Notes: generated by a model from the letters alone, not told the origin. DNA of 64,000 nucleotides from Comamonas composti DSM 21721 (GCF_000429845.1 NZ_AUCQ01000012.1:1-64000), one strand, 5' to 3'; counted from the stretch's first letter, positions 44,049-52,855 are shown. Numbers and translations are program-made.

Positions 44049-45110
44049 TCATGTGCTCACGGCCTCTTCGCACGTAATGAGGCGCTCGATGATTCTGCGC
44101 GACTGCACGCCGCCCGCATCGATGTTGAGCTTGAGCAGCTGGCGCTCGGGATGGTCGGCCAGATTGCGCTGCTGCAGCTCCAGCATTTCCAGATCCTCGC
44201 TGAAGATCTTGTGCTGGCCTGCGCGTATCTGCTCGGTGACTGCGGCATCGCCGGGGTTGAACTTGCGCGCCATGCCCCAGAAATACCACATGGAGCCGTC
44301 GGTCTCGGGCGTGATGAAGTCCACGACCACGCTGTAGACCTTGTGCTCGTCGGGTGCCTCGTAGCCGCCCTTGCCGGCATGGGCCACGCCGACCTCGATC
44401 ATCACGTGGCTGGGCGGGGTGAAGCGGCAGATCTGCCAGCGATCCACATTCACGTCATCGGCCAGGCCGTTGCTGCGCAGCGCCATCTTCCAGAACGGCG
44501 GCGCAGGAATGTCGTGCATGAAGCGGCTGGTCACGACTTCGCCCTCGCCATGGACTTCGGTCTTGCAGGGCGTCTCGTCGATCTCGGACTGGCCTATGCT
44601 TGTCGCATGCACATAGGTCTCGTGGGTGAGATCCATGAGGTTGTCGATCATGAGCCGGTAATCGGCCTTGATGTGGAACAGCCCGCCACCATAGGCCCAC
44701 TCGGGACTGCCATGCCATTGCAGCTCGGGGATCAGCGTCGCATCGGCCTGGCTTTTGTCGCCCGGCCAGACCCAGATGAAGCCGTAGCGCTCCTCGACCG
44801 CATAGCTCTTGATCACAGGGAAACCGCGCACGCGCTGGCCGGGCATGGCAATGGTCTTGCCGTCGCAGCCCATCTCCAGGCCGTGGTAGCCACAGACCAG
44901 CTTGCCCTCGCAGACCCGCCCCAGGGACAGCGGCGCGCCGCGATGCGGGCAAAAATCCTCCACGGCCGCCACCCGCCCCTCCTTGGCGCGGTAGAACACC
45001 ATGCGCTCGCCGCAGATCTGGCGGCCCAGGGGCCGGTCCTGGACTTCATCCGCCTTGGCTGCCACATACCAGGTGTTGCGTGGAAACGTGTTTTGTTCGG
45101 GGCTTTTCAT
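44049..45110 (-). CDS. vanA: Vanillate O-demethylase oxygenase subunit
   Basis: 353 residues from the ATG at 45108-45110 (AAGGAGACCCACG upstream). Rieske ligands Cys54/His56 (EDFCPHRGAPLSLG) and Cys73/His76 (VCGYHGLEMGCDGKT). Mononuclear iron motif MIDNLMDLTHETYVHATSIG. The pattern NTWYVAAKADEVQDRPLGRQ ICGERMVFYR (split) and NIDAGGVQSRRIIERLI match VanA closely. It converts vanillate to protocatechuate and formaldehyde using electrons from VanB. The reductase is not adjacent but is encoded about 3.3 kb downstream in the same cluster. It follows the GntR gene after 72 bp and is probably cotranscribed with it. Confidence 0.95.
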   Translation of the reverse strand: MKSPEQNTFPRNTWYVAAKADEVQDRPLGRQICGERMVFYRAKEGRVAAVEDFCPHRGAPLSLGRVCEGKLVCGYHGLEMGCDGKTIAMPGQRVRGFPVIKSYAVEERYGFIWVWPGDKSQADATLIPELQWHGSPEWAYGGGLFHIKADYRLMIDNLMDLTHETYVHATSIGQSEIDETPCKTEVHGEGEVVTSRFMHDIPAPPFWKMALRSNGLADDVNVDRWQICRFTPPSHVMIEVGVAHAGKGGYEAPDEHKVYSVVVDFITPETDGSMWYFWGMARKFNPGDAAVTEQIRAGQHKIFSEDLEMLELQQRNLADHPERQLLKLNIDAGGVQSRRIIERLITCEEAVST

Positions 45111-45182
45111 CGTGGGTCTCCTTGTGTTTTCTTCGCGCGCCTGCGGCACCCGGCCGCAGCGCCAGCGCCTCAAGCCGGCCGG

Positions 45183-45947
45183 TCAGCGTCCGGCGCGAAT
45201 CAGTTGCGCGCCAGGCACGCCAGCGGCCTCGGGTGCGCGCATGGCCTCGCGCAGATTGCGCCGCGCAATGCGCGAATGCTCTTTCATCAGGGCTTCGGCG
45301 CGCGCGCCTTCGCGCTGTTCTATGGCTTCAAGAACCTGGCGGTGCTGCTCCTGGGCGAGGATCAGACTGTGGTGCGCACGTGGCGAATCGGAGCGCACAA
45401 TCACAAAGCCCGAGGGCGAGGCGAACGGCAGGCGCTTGACGCGCTCCAGCTCGCGCTGCATGAAGGCGCTGCCCGACATGGCCAGCAACTGGTCATGGAA
45501 TTCCGAGTTCAATGCCACATAGCGCGAGAAAGCCTGATCACCCCAGCCGGGAGCATCGAGCACGCGGTCGATCGCATCGAGGCAGCGCAAGGCCTGGGCC
45601 ATCAGACGCTCGTCGACGCCGCGCTCGGCCGCCATGCGCGCAGCCAGGCCTTCCAGCGTGCCGCGCAGCTCGATGGCATCGCTCACATCGGCTTCGGAGA
45701 AAACGCGCACCCGGTAGCCGCGCCCGCCGGCCACGGCCTCGAGCATGCCTTCCTGCTCCAGACGCATCAGCGCCTCGCGAATCGGCGTGCGGGAAATGCC
45801 CAGGCGCTGGACTATGGCCAGCTCGGCAATGCGCTCCCCGGCGGCCAGTTCGCCGGCAAGAATCCTCTCGCGCAGCTGGAGCTGAACCTTGACGACCTGG
45901 GAGTGGCTTTCCTGTGCGGCAGGGACCGGGGCAATGGCTTGGGTCAT
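45183..45947 (-). CDS. GntR-family (FadR/FCD subgroup) regulator, VanR-like
   Basis: 254 residues from MTQAIAPVPAAQ. The winged helix (VQLQLRERILAGELAAGERI AELAIVQRLGISRTPIREAL, split) is followed by an all-helical FCD domain with metal-ligand-like ELRGTLEGLAARMAAE and NSEFHDQLLAMSGS. FCD-type GntR proteins named VanR repress van genes and are released by vanillate. Adjacent position to vanA supports the same role. Two identical ATGTATACAT palindromes upstream suggest autoregulation of the regulator-vanA unit. Confidence 0.92.
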   Translation of the reverse strand: MTQAIAPVPAAQESHSQVVKVQLQLRERILAGELAAGERIAELAIVQRLGISRTPIREALMRLEQEGMLEAVAGGRGYRVRVFSEADVSDAIELRGTLEGLAARMAAERGVDERLMAQALRCLDAIDRVLDAPGWGDQAFSRYVALNSEFHDQLLAMSGSAFMQRELERVKRLPFASPSGFVIVRSDSPRAHHSLILAQEQHRQVLEAIEQREGARAEALMKEHSRIARRNLREAMRAPEAAGVPGAQLIRAGR

Positions 45948-45975
45948 GTCTCGTGGCTTTTGTTTGAAGCGCCAA

Positions 45976-46049
45976 ATGTATACATAAAAATCAATAAATC
46001 GCCTCGACCACCCAAAAACAAGGGAAAACACTCATTTGAATGTATACAT
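45976..46049. promoter_or_regulatory. Two ATGTATACAT operators of the GntR regulator
   Basis: Perfect 10-bp palindromes at 45976-45985 and 46040-46049, 64 bp apart (about six helical turns), 29 and 93 bp upstream of the GntR start. Palindromes with a central GTATAC-like core are known targets of FadR-subgroup regulators. The spacing would allow loop formation. Binding is inferred. Confidence 0.8.
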
Positions 46050-46062
46050 CACCCGTACCAAC

Positions 46063-46089
46063 AAAAAAGCCGCCTGAAATTGGCGGCTT
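46063..46089 (-). terminator. Intrinsic terminator of the Atm1-type exporter gene
   Basis: On the minus strand AAGCCGCC, 7-base loop, GGCGGCTT followed by TTTT. 27 bp after the exporter stop and just before the GntR operator region, insulating the two units. Confidence 0.92.
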
Positions 46090-46116
46090 GAAAGACTCAT
46101 GGCAGGCGGCGGCCGA

Positions 46117-47979
46117 TTACACAGCTGCCTCCTGTGCCTGCGGCTGATTGAGCTGCATGTTCCACATCTGCGCATAGCGCCCGCCAGCGGCCAGCAACTG
46201 ATCGTGGCTGCCGCGCTCGACGATGCGACCCGCATCCATCACCAGGATTTCATGGGCATTGACCACGGTGGACAGGCGGTGGGCGATGACCAGCGTGGTC
46301 TTGCCCTGGGCCACGCTGGTGAGCTCGGCCTGTATGGCGCGCTCGTTGGCCGAATCCAGCGCCGAAGTGGCCTCGTCAAAGATCAGCACCGGCGGGTTCT
46401 TGAGCAGGGTGCGCGCAATCGCCACGCGCTGCTTCTCGCCGCCCGAGAGCTTGAGCCCGCGCTCGCCCACGCGCGTCGCATAGCCCTCGGGCGTGCGTGC
46501 TATGAAGTCGTGAATGCGCGCGGCGCGGGCCGCAGCCACGATCTCCTCGTGGCTCGCCCCGGGGCGGCCGTAGGCGATGTTGTATTCCACCGTATCGTTG
46601 AACAACACCGTGTCCTGCGGAACAATGCCCACGGCGCGGCGCAGGCTGGCCTGGGTCACGTCGCGAATGTCCTGGCCCGCAATGGTGATGCGGCCTGCGC
46701 CCTGCGCGCTGCCCGGCGGCGCCGCGCTCACGTCATAAAAGCGGAACAGCAGCCGCGCCAGCGTGCTCTTGCCCGCGCCCGAGGGGCCGACCACGGCCAC
46801 GGTCTTGCCTGCGGGGATGCTGAAGCTCAAGTCACGCAAGATGGGGCGCACGGGATCGTAGGCGAAGTCCACATGCTCGAAGCGCACCTCGGGCGGTCCG
46901 CCGTCGAGCACCAGAGGCTGGGCATGGGCGGCGTCGTCCACCTCGCGCTCCTTGTCCATGAGGGTGAACATGCGGTCCAGGTCGGCCAGACTCTGCTTGA
47001 TCTCGCGGTAGATCACGCCCAGAAAGTTCAGTGGTATGTAGAGCTGGATCATGAAGGCATTCACCATGACCAGGTCGCCCAGCGAGAGCCGGCCATCGAC
47101 CACGCCCTGGGTTGCGCGCCAGAGAATGGCCACCAGCGCCGCACCGATGATGAGCTGCTGGCCGCAGTTGAGCATGGTCAGCGTGGTCTGGCTCTTGAGG
47201 CGCACGCGGCGCAGTTTCTCCAGGTTGACGTCGTAGCGCTCGGCCTCGAACTTCTCGTTGTTGAAGTATTTGACCGTCTCGTAATTGAGCAGCGAATCGA
47301 TGGCCTTGGTGTGGGCGGCCGACTCCTGGGCGTTGGCCTCGCGCCTGAAGCGCGTGCGCCATTCGGTGACCGTGACCGTGAACGTGATGTAGAACGCCAG
47401 CGCCGCCAGCGTGATGGCCGCAAACCAGATGTCGAAGTTCAGCGCCAGAATCCCCAGCACCAGGGCCATCTCGATCAGCGTGGGCAGAATGCTGTAGAGC
47501 GAATACGAGATCAGCGACTCGGTGCTGCGCACGCCGCGCTCTATGTCGCGCGTCATGCCGCCGGTCTGGCGCTCCAGGTGAAAGCGCAGGCTCAGTGCAT
47601 GCAGATGCTCGAAGGTGGACAGCGCAATGGAGCGCGATGCGCCCTGCGTGGCCTTGGCAAACACCAGATCGCGCAGCTCGGTGAACAGGGTGGTGGAAAA
47701 GCGCAGCAGCCCATAGGCCAGCAACAGGCCCACGGGCACGACCAGCAAGGCCTTGGCATCGCCGGCGCGCACATCCAGTGCATCAACCAGGTGCTTGAGC
47801 AGCACGGGCACGCCCACATTCGCGAGCTTGGCCGCAATCATGAACATCAGCGCGGCCAGCACCCGCCACTTGTACTGCCACAGATAGGGCAGCAGGCGCC
47901 GCAGCACCTGCCAGTCCCTCGCGGGAGTCTTCTCAGAAATCAAGGGTATTCCCTGAGTATCAATACTTGTTCTACGCAT
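46117..47979 (-). CDS. Atm1/HMT1-type ABC exporter (membrane-ATPase fusion)
   Basis: 620 residues from MRRTSIDTQGIPLISEKTPA. A GTG ten codons upstream is an alternative start, and neither has a good ribosome site. An N-terminal six-helix ABC membrane domain contains the Atm1-specific stretch IDSLLNYETVKYFNNEKFEA ERYD (split). The nucleotide domain has Walker A VGPSGAGKST, signature LSGGEKQRVAIARTLLKNPP, Walker B VLIFDEATSALD and H-loop IAHRLSTV. Relatives export glutathione-linked or sulphur-containing compounds in iron-sulphur biogenesis or metal defence. Divergent from the YciA gene by about 40 bp, with a terminator downstream. Confidence 0.93.
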   Translation of the reverse strand: MRRTSIDTQGIPLISEKTPARDWQVLRRLLPYLWQYKWRVLAALMFMIAAKLANVGVPVLLKHLVDALDVRAGDAKALLVVPVGLLLAYGLLRFSTTLFTELRDLVFAKATQGASRSIALSTFEHLHALSLRFHLERQTGGMTRDIERGVRSTESLISYSLYSILPTLIEMALVLGILALNFDIWFAAITLAALAFYITFTVTVTEWRTRFRREANAQESAAHTKAIDSLLNYETVKYFNNEKFEAERYDVNLEKLRRVRLKSQTTLTMLNCGQQLIIGAALVAILWRATQGVVDGRLSLGDLVMVNAFMIQLYIPLNFLGVIYREIKQSLADLDRMFTLMDKEREVDDAAHAQPLVLDGGPPEVRFEHVDFAYDPVRPILRDLSFSIPAGKTVAVVGPSGAGKSTLARLLFRFYDVSAAPPGSAQGAGRITIAGQDIRDVTQASLRRAVGIVPQDTVLFNDTVEYNIAYGRPGASHEEIVAAARAARIHDFIARTPEGYATRVGERGLKLSGGEKQRVAIARTLLKNPPVLIFDEATSALDSANERAIQAELTSVAQGKTTLVIAHRLSTVVNAHEILVMDAGRIVERGSHDQLLAAGGRYAQMWNMQLNQPQAQEAAV

Positions 47980-48021
47980 GGGGAGACAATTCCGGATTCT
48001 TATATTCACCCCATTGTGCCC

Positions 48022-48453
48022 ATGCCTCCGCGCCCCGACCTCCCCTCACACCCCTTGCCGCAAGACAAGGAGCTGGTTCTCAAGGTCATTCCCATGCCTG
48101 CCGATGTGAATGCCAACGGCGATATTTTTGGCGGCTGGGTCATGGCCCAGGTCGACCTTGCCGGATCGGTCCTGCCTGCACGTCTGGGCCACGGCCGCAT
48201 GGCCACCGTGGCCGTCAAGGAGTTCGTGTTCAAGCAGCCCGTGCGTGTGGGCGACATTCTGTCGTTCTACTCCAGCATCCAGCGCATAGGCCGCACCTCG
48301 GTCACCGTGGACGTGGAAGTTCTTGCCGAGCGTTTTTCCGACCAGGGCCATTTCGTCAAGGTCACCGAGGCCTTGCTCACCTATGTGGCCATAGATGCCG
48401 AAGGCCGGCCCAGGCCGCTCAACCCCCAGGACCAGAGCCGGCCCCGGGACTGA
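48022..48453 (+). CDS. YciA-type acyl-CoA thioesterase (hotdog fold)
   Basis: 143 residues. The family core PADVNANGDIFGGWVMAQVD has the catalytic Asp region of YciA, followed by LAGSVLPARLGHGRMATVAV KEFVFKQPVRVGDILSFYSS (split) and RTSVTVDVEVLAERF. It hydrolyses a broad range of acyl-CoAs to free acid and CoA in the cytoplasm as a hexamer. It ends 13 bp from the convergent acyl-CoA ligase gene, leaving no room for a separate terminator. Confidence 0.93.
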   Translation: MPPRPDLPSHPLPQDKELVLKVIPMPADVNANGDIFGGWVMAQVDLAGSVLPARLGHGRMATVAVKEFVFKQPVRVGDILSFYSSIQRIGRTSVTVDVEVLAERFSDQGHFVKVTEALLTYVAIDAEGRPRPLNPQDQSRPRD

Positions 48454-48466
48454 CCCCTAAGACGGC

Positions 48467-50056
48467 TCAGAGCATGTGCTCCACCAGATCCGCATACTGC
48501 TTTCTGAGCACATGCTTTTGGATCTTGCCCGTGCTCGTGGCCGGCAGGGTCTCGACGAAGCGAACCAGCTTGGGTACCTCGAAGCTGCCCAGGCGCTCGC
48601 GGCAGTGAAGCAACAGGTCGTCCTCCGAACACAGGGCGCCGGGCTTGAGCACCACCAGGGCGCACACCGCCTCGCTCCAGCGCGGATGGGGCAGGCCGAG
48701 CACGGCCGAGGCCGCAACCGCAGGATGGGCCAGTACGGCAGCCTCGACCTTGACGCTGGCCACGTTCTCGCCACCAGTCTTGATCATGTCTTTTTGCCGG
48801 TCCAGAAACTGGATCTGCCCGTCCTCGTCCAGCATGCCCAGATCGCCGGTGTGATGCCAGCCATGGCGCTGCGCATGGCGCGTGGCTGCCTCGTCCTTGA
48901 AATAGCCGAGCATGACGTTCGGGCCTCGGTGCACGATCTCGCCCACCTGACCTGCAGGCAGCAGACGGCCCTCGTCGTCCATGATGGCGCTGTCGCACAC
49001 CGGGTTGCTCAAGCCCCAGTAATTGGCATCACGCCCCGGATTGGCCACAGGATCGAAGCTCAGCGTGGTCGGGTAGATCTCGGTCTGCCCCGTGGCCAGC
49101 CGGATATTGCCCGTCATGCGCCGGGAGATCTGCGCAATCAACGGCTGGGGCATGGGAGCCATGGCGTAAATGCACAGGCGCATGCTGGAGTAGTCGGCCG
49201 CCTCATAACTGGTGTCGGCCAGCACGGCCGCATACATCATGGGCAGGCCCACCATCTGGGTCACTCGGCGTTCGGTCAGCAGGCGTGCGACCTGGCCCGG
49301 CACAAAGCTGCGCATCAGCACCATGCTGCCGCCCGCAAAGCTGCAGGTGGCCCACATCACATGCTGGGCACAGTGAAACAGCGGCAGCATGCAGGTGGAG
49401 ACATCCGTGCAATCCATGCCGAACAGGCTGGTATTGGCCGAGATCGCGCTATAGACGCTGAGGTGGGAATGCACCACGCCCTTGGGATGGCCGGTGGTAC
49501 CGCTGGTATACATCAGCAGGGCTGGCTGTTCGTCGCGAATCTCCACTTCGGGCAGATCGCTGCCCTGGCCCTTGCAGGCCCGGGCCAGGGTGATGCAGTC
49601 GCCCCCGGCCGGCTCTGCAGCATCGGCCATGGTGAGTATCAGAGGCAGGCCCAGCTTGCCCAGCATCTCGGCCATGCCGGGCGCCGCCAGAATCTCCGCA
49701 TCCACGACCACGGCACAGGCTTCGGCATGGCGCAGTATGTATTCCAGCCCCGCAAGATCCAGCCTGTGATTGACGGGTGCCCAGACATTGCCGGATTTGT
49801 GTATGCCTGTGAAGGCCACGACCATGTCCATGGAGTTCGCACACAGCATGGCAATCTGCTTGCGCGTGCCGAACCTGGACAGCAGGTAATGGCCGAACTG
49901 CGAGCTTTGCGCGTCGAGCTCGCCGTAGCGCATGCTCGCATCACCATCCCACAAGGCGATGCGGCCTGCATGGCGCTGTGCCGTGCGATGCACGATGTCG
50001 CCCAGGGCTATGCGGCGTATGCGTTGCGCACCTTGGAAAACGGGCATTTCAATCAT
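48467..50056 (-). CDS. AMP-forming acyl-CoA synthetase
   Basis: 529 residues from MIEMPVFQGAQRIRRIALGD. AMP-binding P-loop LLMYTSGTTGHPKGVVHSHL, acyl-pocket and A5 region ATGQTEIYPTT, hinge motif WHHTGDLGMLDEDGQIQFLD RQKDMIKTGGENV (split) and the catalytic lysine region STGKIQKHVLRKQY. AGGAGACAAACC precedes the ATG at 50054-50056, while a longer reading frame upstream is weaker. Last gene of the TetR-controlled run, separated from the previous ligase by 305 bp that contain an octamer tandem repeat, so it may have its own promoter. Substrate not determined; medium-chain or branched acids are likely. Confidence 0.92.
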   Translation of the reverse strand: MIEMPVFQGAQRIRRIALGDIVHRTAQRHAGRIALWDGDASMRYGELDAQSSQFGHYLLSRFGTRKQIAMLCANSMDMVVAFTGIHKSGNVWAPVNHRLDLAGLEYILRHAEACAVVVDAEILAAPGMAEMLGKLGLPLILTMADAAEPAGGDCITLARACKGQGSDLPEVEIRDEQPALLMYTSGTTGHPKGVVHSHLSVYSAISANTSLFGMDCTDVSTCMLPLFHCAQHVMWATCSFAGGSMVLMRSFVPGQVARLLTERRVTQMVGLPMMYAAVLADTSYEAADYSSMRLCIYAMAPMPQPLIAQISRRMTGNIRLATGQTEIYPTTLSFDPVANPGRDANYWGLSNPVCDSAIMDDEGRLLPAGQVGEIVHRGPNVMLGYFKDEAATRHAQRHGWHHTGDLGMLDEDGQIQFLDRQKDMIKTGGENVASVKVEAAVLAHPAVAASAVLGLPHPRWSEAVCALVVLKPGALCSEDDLLLHCRERLGSFEVPKLVRFVETLPATSTGKIQKHVLRKQYADLVEHML

Positions 50057-50361
50057 GGTTTGTCTCCTGTGTATATGTGTTTGATCCAGCAACCCTGAGC
50101 GCCTTGAACGGCGCCCTCTTCTCCACTCTGTTGTCTTGTTTTTTCTCTACTCACTCCCGCCAAAAAATAGGTCATCTGCAGCCCGGGCAGGCAACGTCAA
50201 GGCTCAAGGGCTCAAGGGCTCAAGGGCTCAAGGGCTCAAGGGCTCAAGGGCTCAAGGGCTCAAGGCCTAAAGCTGGCAAAGCCCGACTCCAGGCTTCCGA
50301 GCAAGGGCGGCCCCGCAGCGAGAGGCTCACCGCCCTTGCGAGAGAAGGCGCCCCAGGCGAC
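50057..50361. other. 305-bp gap between the two ligase genes
   Basis: No gene seen. It contains an octamer tandem repeat (50205-50260) and, next to the upstream gene's stop, a post-stop repeat. The stretch 50100-50200 would hold the ribosome site and any promoter of the second ligase gene. No convincing -35/-10 pair was found. Confidence 0.6.
50205..50260. repeat. Octamer tandem repeat (CAAGGGCT)7
   Basis: Seven perfect contiguous copies of the 8-mer with degenerate copies at both edges (CAAGGCT before, CAAGGCCT after). Non-coding, 148-204 bp upstream of the ligase start. A unit not divisible by three in non-coding DNA is a likely length-variable locus. Confidence 0.95.
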
Positions 50362-50370
50362 TCAGGGAGA
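50300..50370 (-). repeat. Post-stop C-rich/G-rich repeat, copy 6
   Basis: On the minus strand CCCTGAGTCGCCTGGGGCGC, CTTCTCTCGC, then GGGCGGTGAGCCTCTCGCTG and CGGGGCCGCCCTTGC. The TGA in CCCTGAG is the stop codon of the ligase gene that ends at 50362, so the repeat reaches into the coding end. Confidence 0.7.
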
Positions 50371-51918
50371 GCCTCTGAGCAAGGCCTTTTGAATCTTCCC
50401 CGCAGGCGTCATCGGCAATTCGCTGCGAAACACGATCTGCCTGGGCGCCTTGTAGTCCGCCAGATGCGCCAGGCAATGCGCCTGCAACTCGGCCTCGCTG
50501 AGCTCCACGCCGGGCTTGGCAACCACGTAATAGCGCCCGACCTCGCCCAGCACCGGGTCGGGCACGCCCAGGCCTGCGGCCATGAGCACGCCGGGATGCA
50601 GGCCCAGCACGCCCTCGACCTCGGCCGGATAGACATTGAATCCGCCCTGAATGAACATGTCCTTCTTGCGGCCCATGAGATAGATCTGGCCCTGCTCATC
50701 CAGGTACCCGAGATCGCCCGAATGCAGCCAGCCCAGTGCATCGAATGCGCCCTCGTCGCGCTGCGCTCCCACATAGCCGGGGATGACGCTGGCCGAGCGA
50801 TAGCACAGCTCACCCACCTCGCCGGCGGGCAAGGGCCGGCCATCGGGGCCTGCCACGCAGACCTCGGCTCCGGCCAGGGGCCGGCCAATCGAGTGCAGCA
50901 GCGAGTGCTGGTCGGCATTCCAGGGTGTCATCACGATGGCGCCCGAAGTCTCGGACAGGCCGTAGAGATTCATGAAGACCACGCCAGGCAGCAATTGCTG
51001 CAGGCGTGACAGCAGCCCGGGCTCGACGTTCGAGCCGCCGATGATGACCAGGCGCAGGCGGCTCCAGTCGGCGCTGGCAAACTCCGGCTTGAGCAGCAGC
51101 AGCGCAAACATGGTGGGCACGCCCGTGAGCATGGTCGGAGGGTTGACCCCGGCCATCTCCAGCACCGTATCCGCGTTGAACACCGGCACGAACTCGGCGC
51201 CCGCGCCGGCCAGCATCAGCGTGAGCACGCCGCAGGTGATGCCGCCCACATGGTTGAGCGGCAGGGACAGCTGCAGCAGATCGTCTGCACAAGCCTTGGT
51301 GTGCTCGCACTGGGCACGCGCCGATGCCAGTTGCGAGCCATGTGTCAGCCCTGCGGCCTTGGGTTTGCCCGTGGTGCCCGAGGTATAGATGATGAGCAAG
51401 AGATCATCGGCCTCCACGGACTCTTCCTGGCTATCCGGCACAGCTGCCTGCGCCTTGAGCAGCATCAGGAAATCATGCCCCCGGCCCTCGCCTGGATCGC
51501 CGAGGAACATCAGATGCTCAAGCGTGGGGCAGCGCTCGCGCGCCTGGCTCAGGTACTGCACATAGTCCAGCTCCGCAAATGCCAGCGGCGCCAGCACGGC
51601 CTTGATCTGGCTGTCCTGCATCATGAAGTCCAGCTCGCTGTCGCGGTAGCGAATGCTCAGACCCACGACCACGGCGCCCATGCGGGCAGCGGCCAGATAG
51701 GTCAGAACCCATTCGATGCCGTTGGGCAGGATGACCCCGATACGGTCGCCCTTGCCCAGACCCAGGGCGCGCAGATTGCGCGCCAGCACGGCACTCATCT
51801 GCTGCACTTCCTGCCAGCTATAGCTGCGGCCGCGATCGATGTAGGCGGTCTTGTGATGCCTGGCGGCTGTCCGGTCCAGCGCCTGGCCTACGGTCTGCGG
51901 AAATTGTTGCGTGTTCAT
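50362..51918 (-). CDS. AMP-forming acyl-CoA synthetase
   Basis: 518 residues from MNTQQFPQTVGQALDRTAAR. AMP-binding P-loop LLLIIYTSGTTGKPKAAGLT, LYGLSETSGAIVMTPWN, hinge motif WLHSGDLGYLDEQGQIYLMG RKKDMFIQGGFNVYP (split) and catalytic Lys region TPAGKIQKALLRG. AGAGAGGAAGCTG precedes the ATG. It starts 28 bp after the BKACE gene, so it is in the operon. In atu-type operons an acyl-CoA ligase of this kind activates the acyclic terpenoid acid. The two ligases here may act on an entry acid and on a later cleavage product. Substrate unknown. Confidence 0.92.
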   Translation of the reverse strand: MNTQQFPQTVGQALDRTAARHHKTAYIDRGRSYSWQEVQQMSAVLARNLRALGLGKGDRIGVILPNGIEWVLTYLAAARMGAVVVGLSIRYRDSELDFMMQDSQIKAVLAPLAFAELDYVQYLSQARERCPTLEHLMFLGDPGEGRGHDFLMLLKAQAAVPDSQEESVEADDLLLIIYTSGTTGKPKAAGLTHGSQLASARAQCEHTKACADDLLQLSLPLNHVGGITCGVLTLMLAGAGAEFVPVFNADTVLEMAGVNPPTMLTGVPTMFALLLLKPEFASADWSRLRLVIIGGSNVEPGLLSRLQQLLPGVVFMNLYGLSETSGAIVMTPWNADQHSLLHSIGRPLAGAEVCVAGPDGRPLPAGEVGELCYRSASVIPGYVGAQRDEGAFDALGWLHSGDLGYLDEQGQIYLMGRKKDMFIQGGFNVYPAEVEGVLGLHPGVLMAAGLGVPDPVLGEVGRYYVVAKPGVELSEAELQAHCLAHLADYKAPRQIVFRSELPMTPAGKIQKALLRGSP

Positions 51919-51946
51919 CAGCTTCCTCTCTGGGCTCAAGACCGAC

Positions 51947-52828
51947 TCAGGCGGCCTGCGGCAGATCGAGCATGGCGCGCGCCTCGGCCGGGCTGGCCAC
52001 GCCCCGGCCGCATTCCTGGGCATAGCGCGCAAGCTGCTCGATCAGCGGGCCGTTGGACTCGACCTTGCTGCCGTCGGGCAGATAGAAGGTGTCCTCCAGG
52101 CCCGAGCGCAAATGCCCGCCCAGCTCGGCCACGCGGCGGTGCACAGGCCAGATCTCGGCACGGCCTATGACCGTGGCTTGCCAGGGTGCATCGGCCATCT
52201 TCAGGCGCAGCAAAATCGGCAGCAGCTCGGCATCGGCGGGCATGCCCGACTCCACGCCCATGACGAAGTTGTACGAGGGCAGGCCCTTGTACATGCCGGT
52301 CTGCACATACATCTGCACGCAGCGCACGATGCCCACATCAAAGCATTCGAACTCGGGCAAGGTGCCCGTTTCGGCCATCACGTCCAGATGCTCCTGCACC
52401 TTGGCTGGCTGGTTGTCGAACAGCATGGGCGGCCAGGCCCAGCTGCCGTCGCGGCGCACCTTGAGGTAGTTGAGCGAGCCCGCATTGCAGGCCGCCATCT
52501 CGGGACGGGTGGCACGCAGGCAGTCGAGCGCGCCCTGGTAGTTCGGGCCTACCGTGCCCGTGGTCTGGTTGATGATGAGGCCGGGGCAGGCCTCGCGCAT
52601 GGCGGCCACGCACTCCTGCGCCACCTGCGGGTCCCAGCTGGGCAAATGGCCCTTGCCCGGCGTCTGCTGGCGAAAGTGCACATGGACCACGGCGGCGCCC
52701 GCGTCATAGGCGCGGCGCGCCTCCTGGGCCAGTTGTGCGGCCGTGACCGGTACATGGTGCTGCGCGGGATCGGTGAGCACGCCCGTGATGGAACAGGTGA
52801 TGATGGCCTTGTTGCTGGAAGTCGTCAC
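51947..52828 (-). CDS. BKACE-family beta-keto acid cleavage enzyme (DUF849)
   Basis: 293 residues from a GTG start with AAGGAGACATTCGA upstream. The Zn ligands of the 3-keto-5-aminohexanoate cleavage enzyme family are visible as H49-V-H51 in AAVVHVHFR. ATRPEMAACNAGSLNY and VESGMPADAELL also fit the family. Family members condense a 3-keto acid with acetyl-CoA, giving acetoacetyl-CoA and a shortened CoA ester. It lies between the biotin carboxylase subunit and the ligase, inside an operon that otherwise looks like the atu/liu leucine-isoprenoid type but has no HMG-CoA-lyase gene. Substrate unknown. Confidence 0.92.
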   Translation of the reverse strand: MTTSSNKAIITCSITGVLTDPAQHHVPVTAAQLAQEARRAYDAGAAVVHVHFRQQTPGKGHLPSWDPQVAQECVAAMREACPGLIINQTTGTVGPNYQGALDCLRATRPEMAACNAGSLNYLKVRRDGSWAWPPMLFDNQPAKVQEHLDVMAETGTLPEFECFDVGIVRCVQMYVQTGMYKGLPSYNFVMGVESGMPADAELLPILLRLKMADAPWQATVIGRAEIWPVHRRVAELGGHLRSGLEDTFYLPDGSKVESNGPLIEQLARYAQECGRGVASPAEARAMLDLPQAA

Positions 52829-52855
52829 TCGAATGTCTCCTTGTTATTCAATGGT

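Noticed and set aside
48467-48485. TCA GAGCATGTGCTC at the ligase 3' end, resembling the TNA-flanked unit
   Set aside because: The bases are the last codons of the ligase (VEHML) and match the 16-bp consensus poorly in the centre. The sequence lies inside the gene and not after the stop.
49978-51009. Frame encoding a repetitive GLKGSRAQ peptide over the octamer array
   Set aside because: The rest of the frame is antisense to the ligase gene, and the octamer unit would shift codon phase between copies. It is a non-coding tandem repeat.
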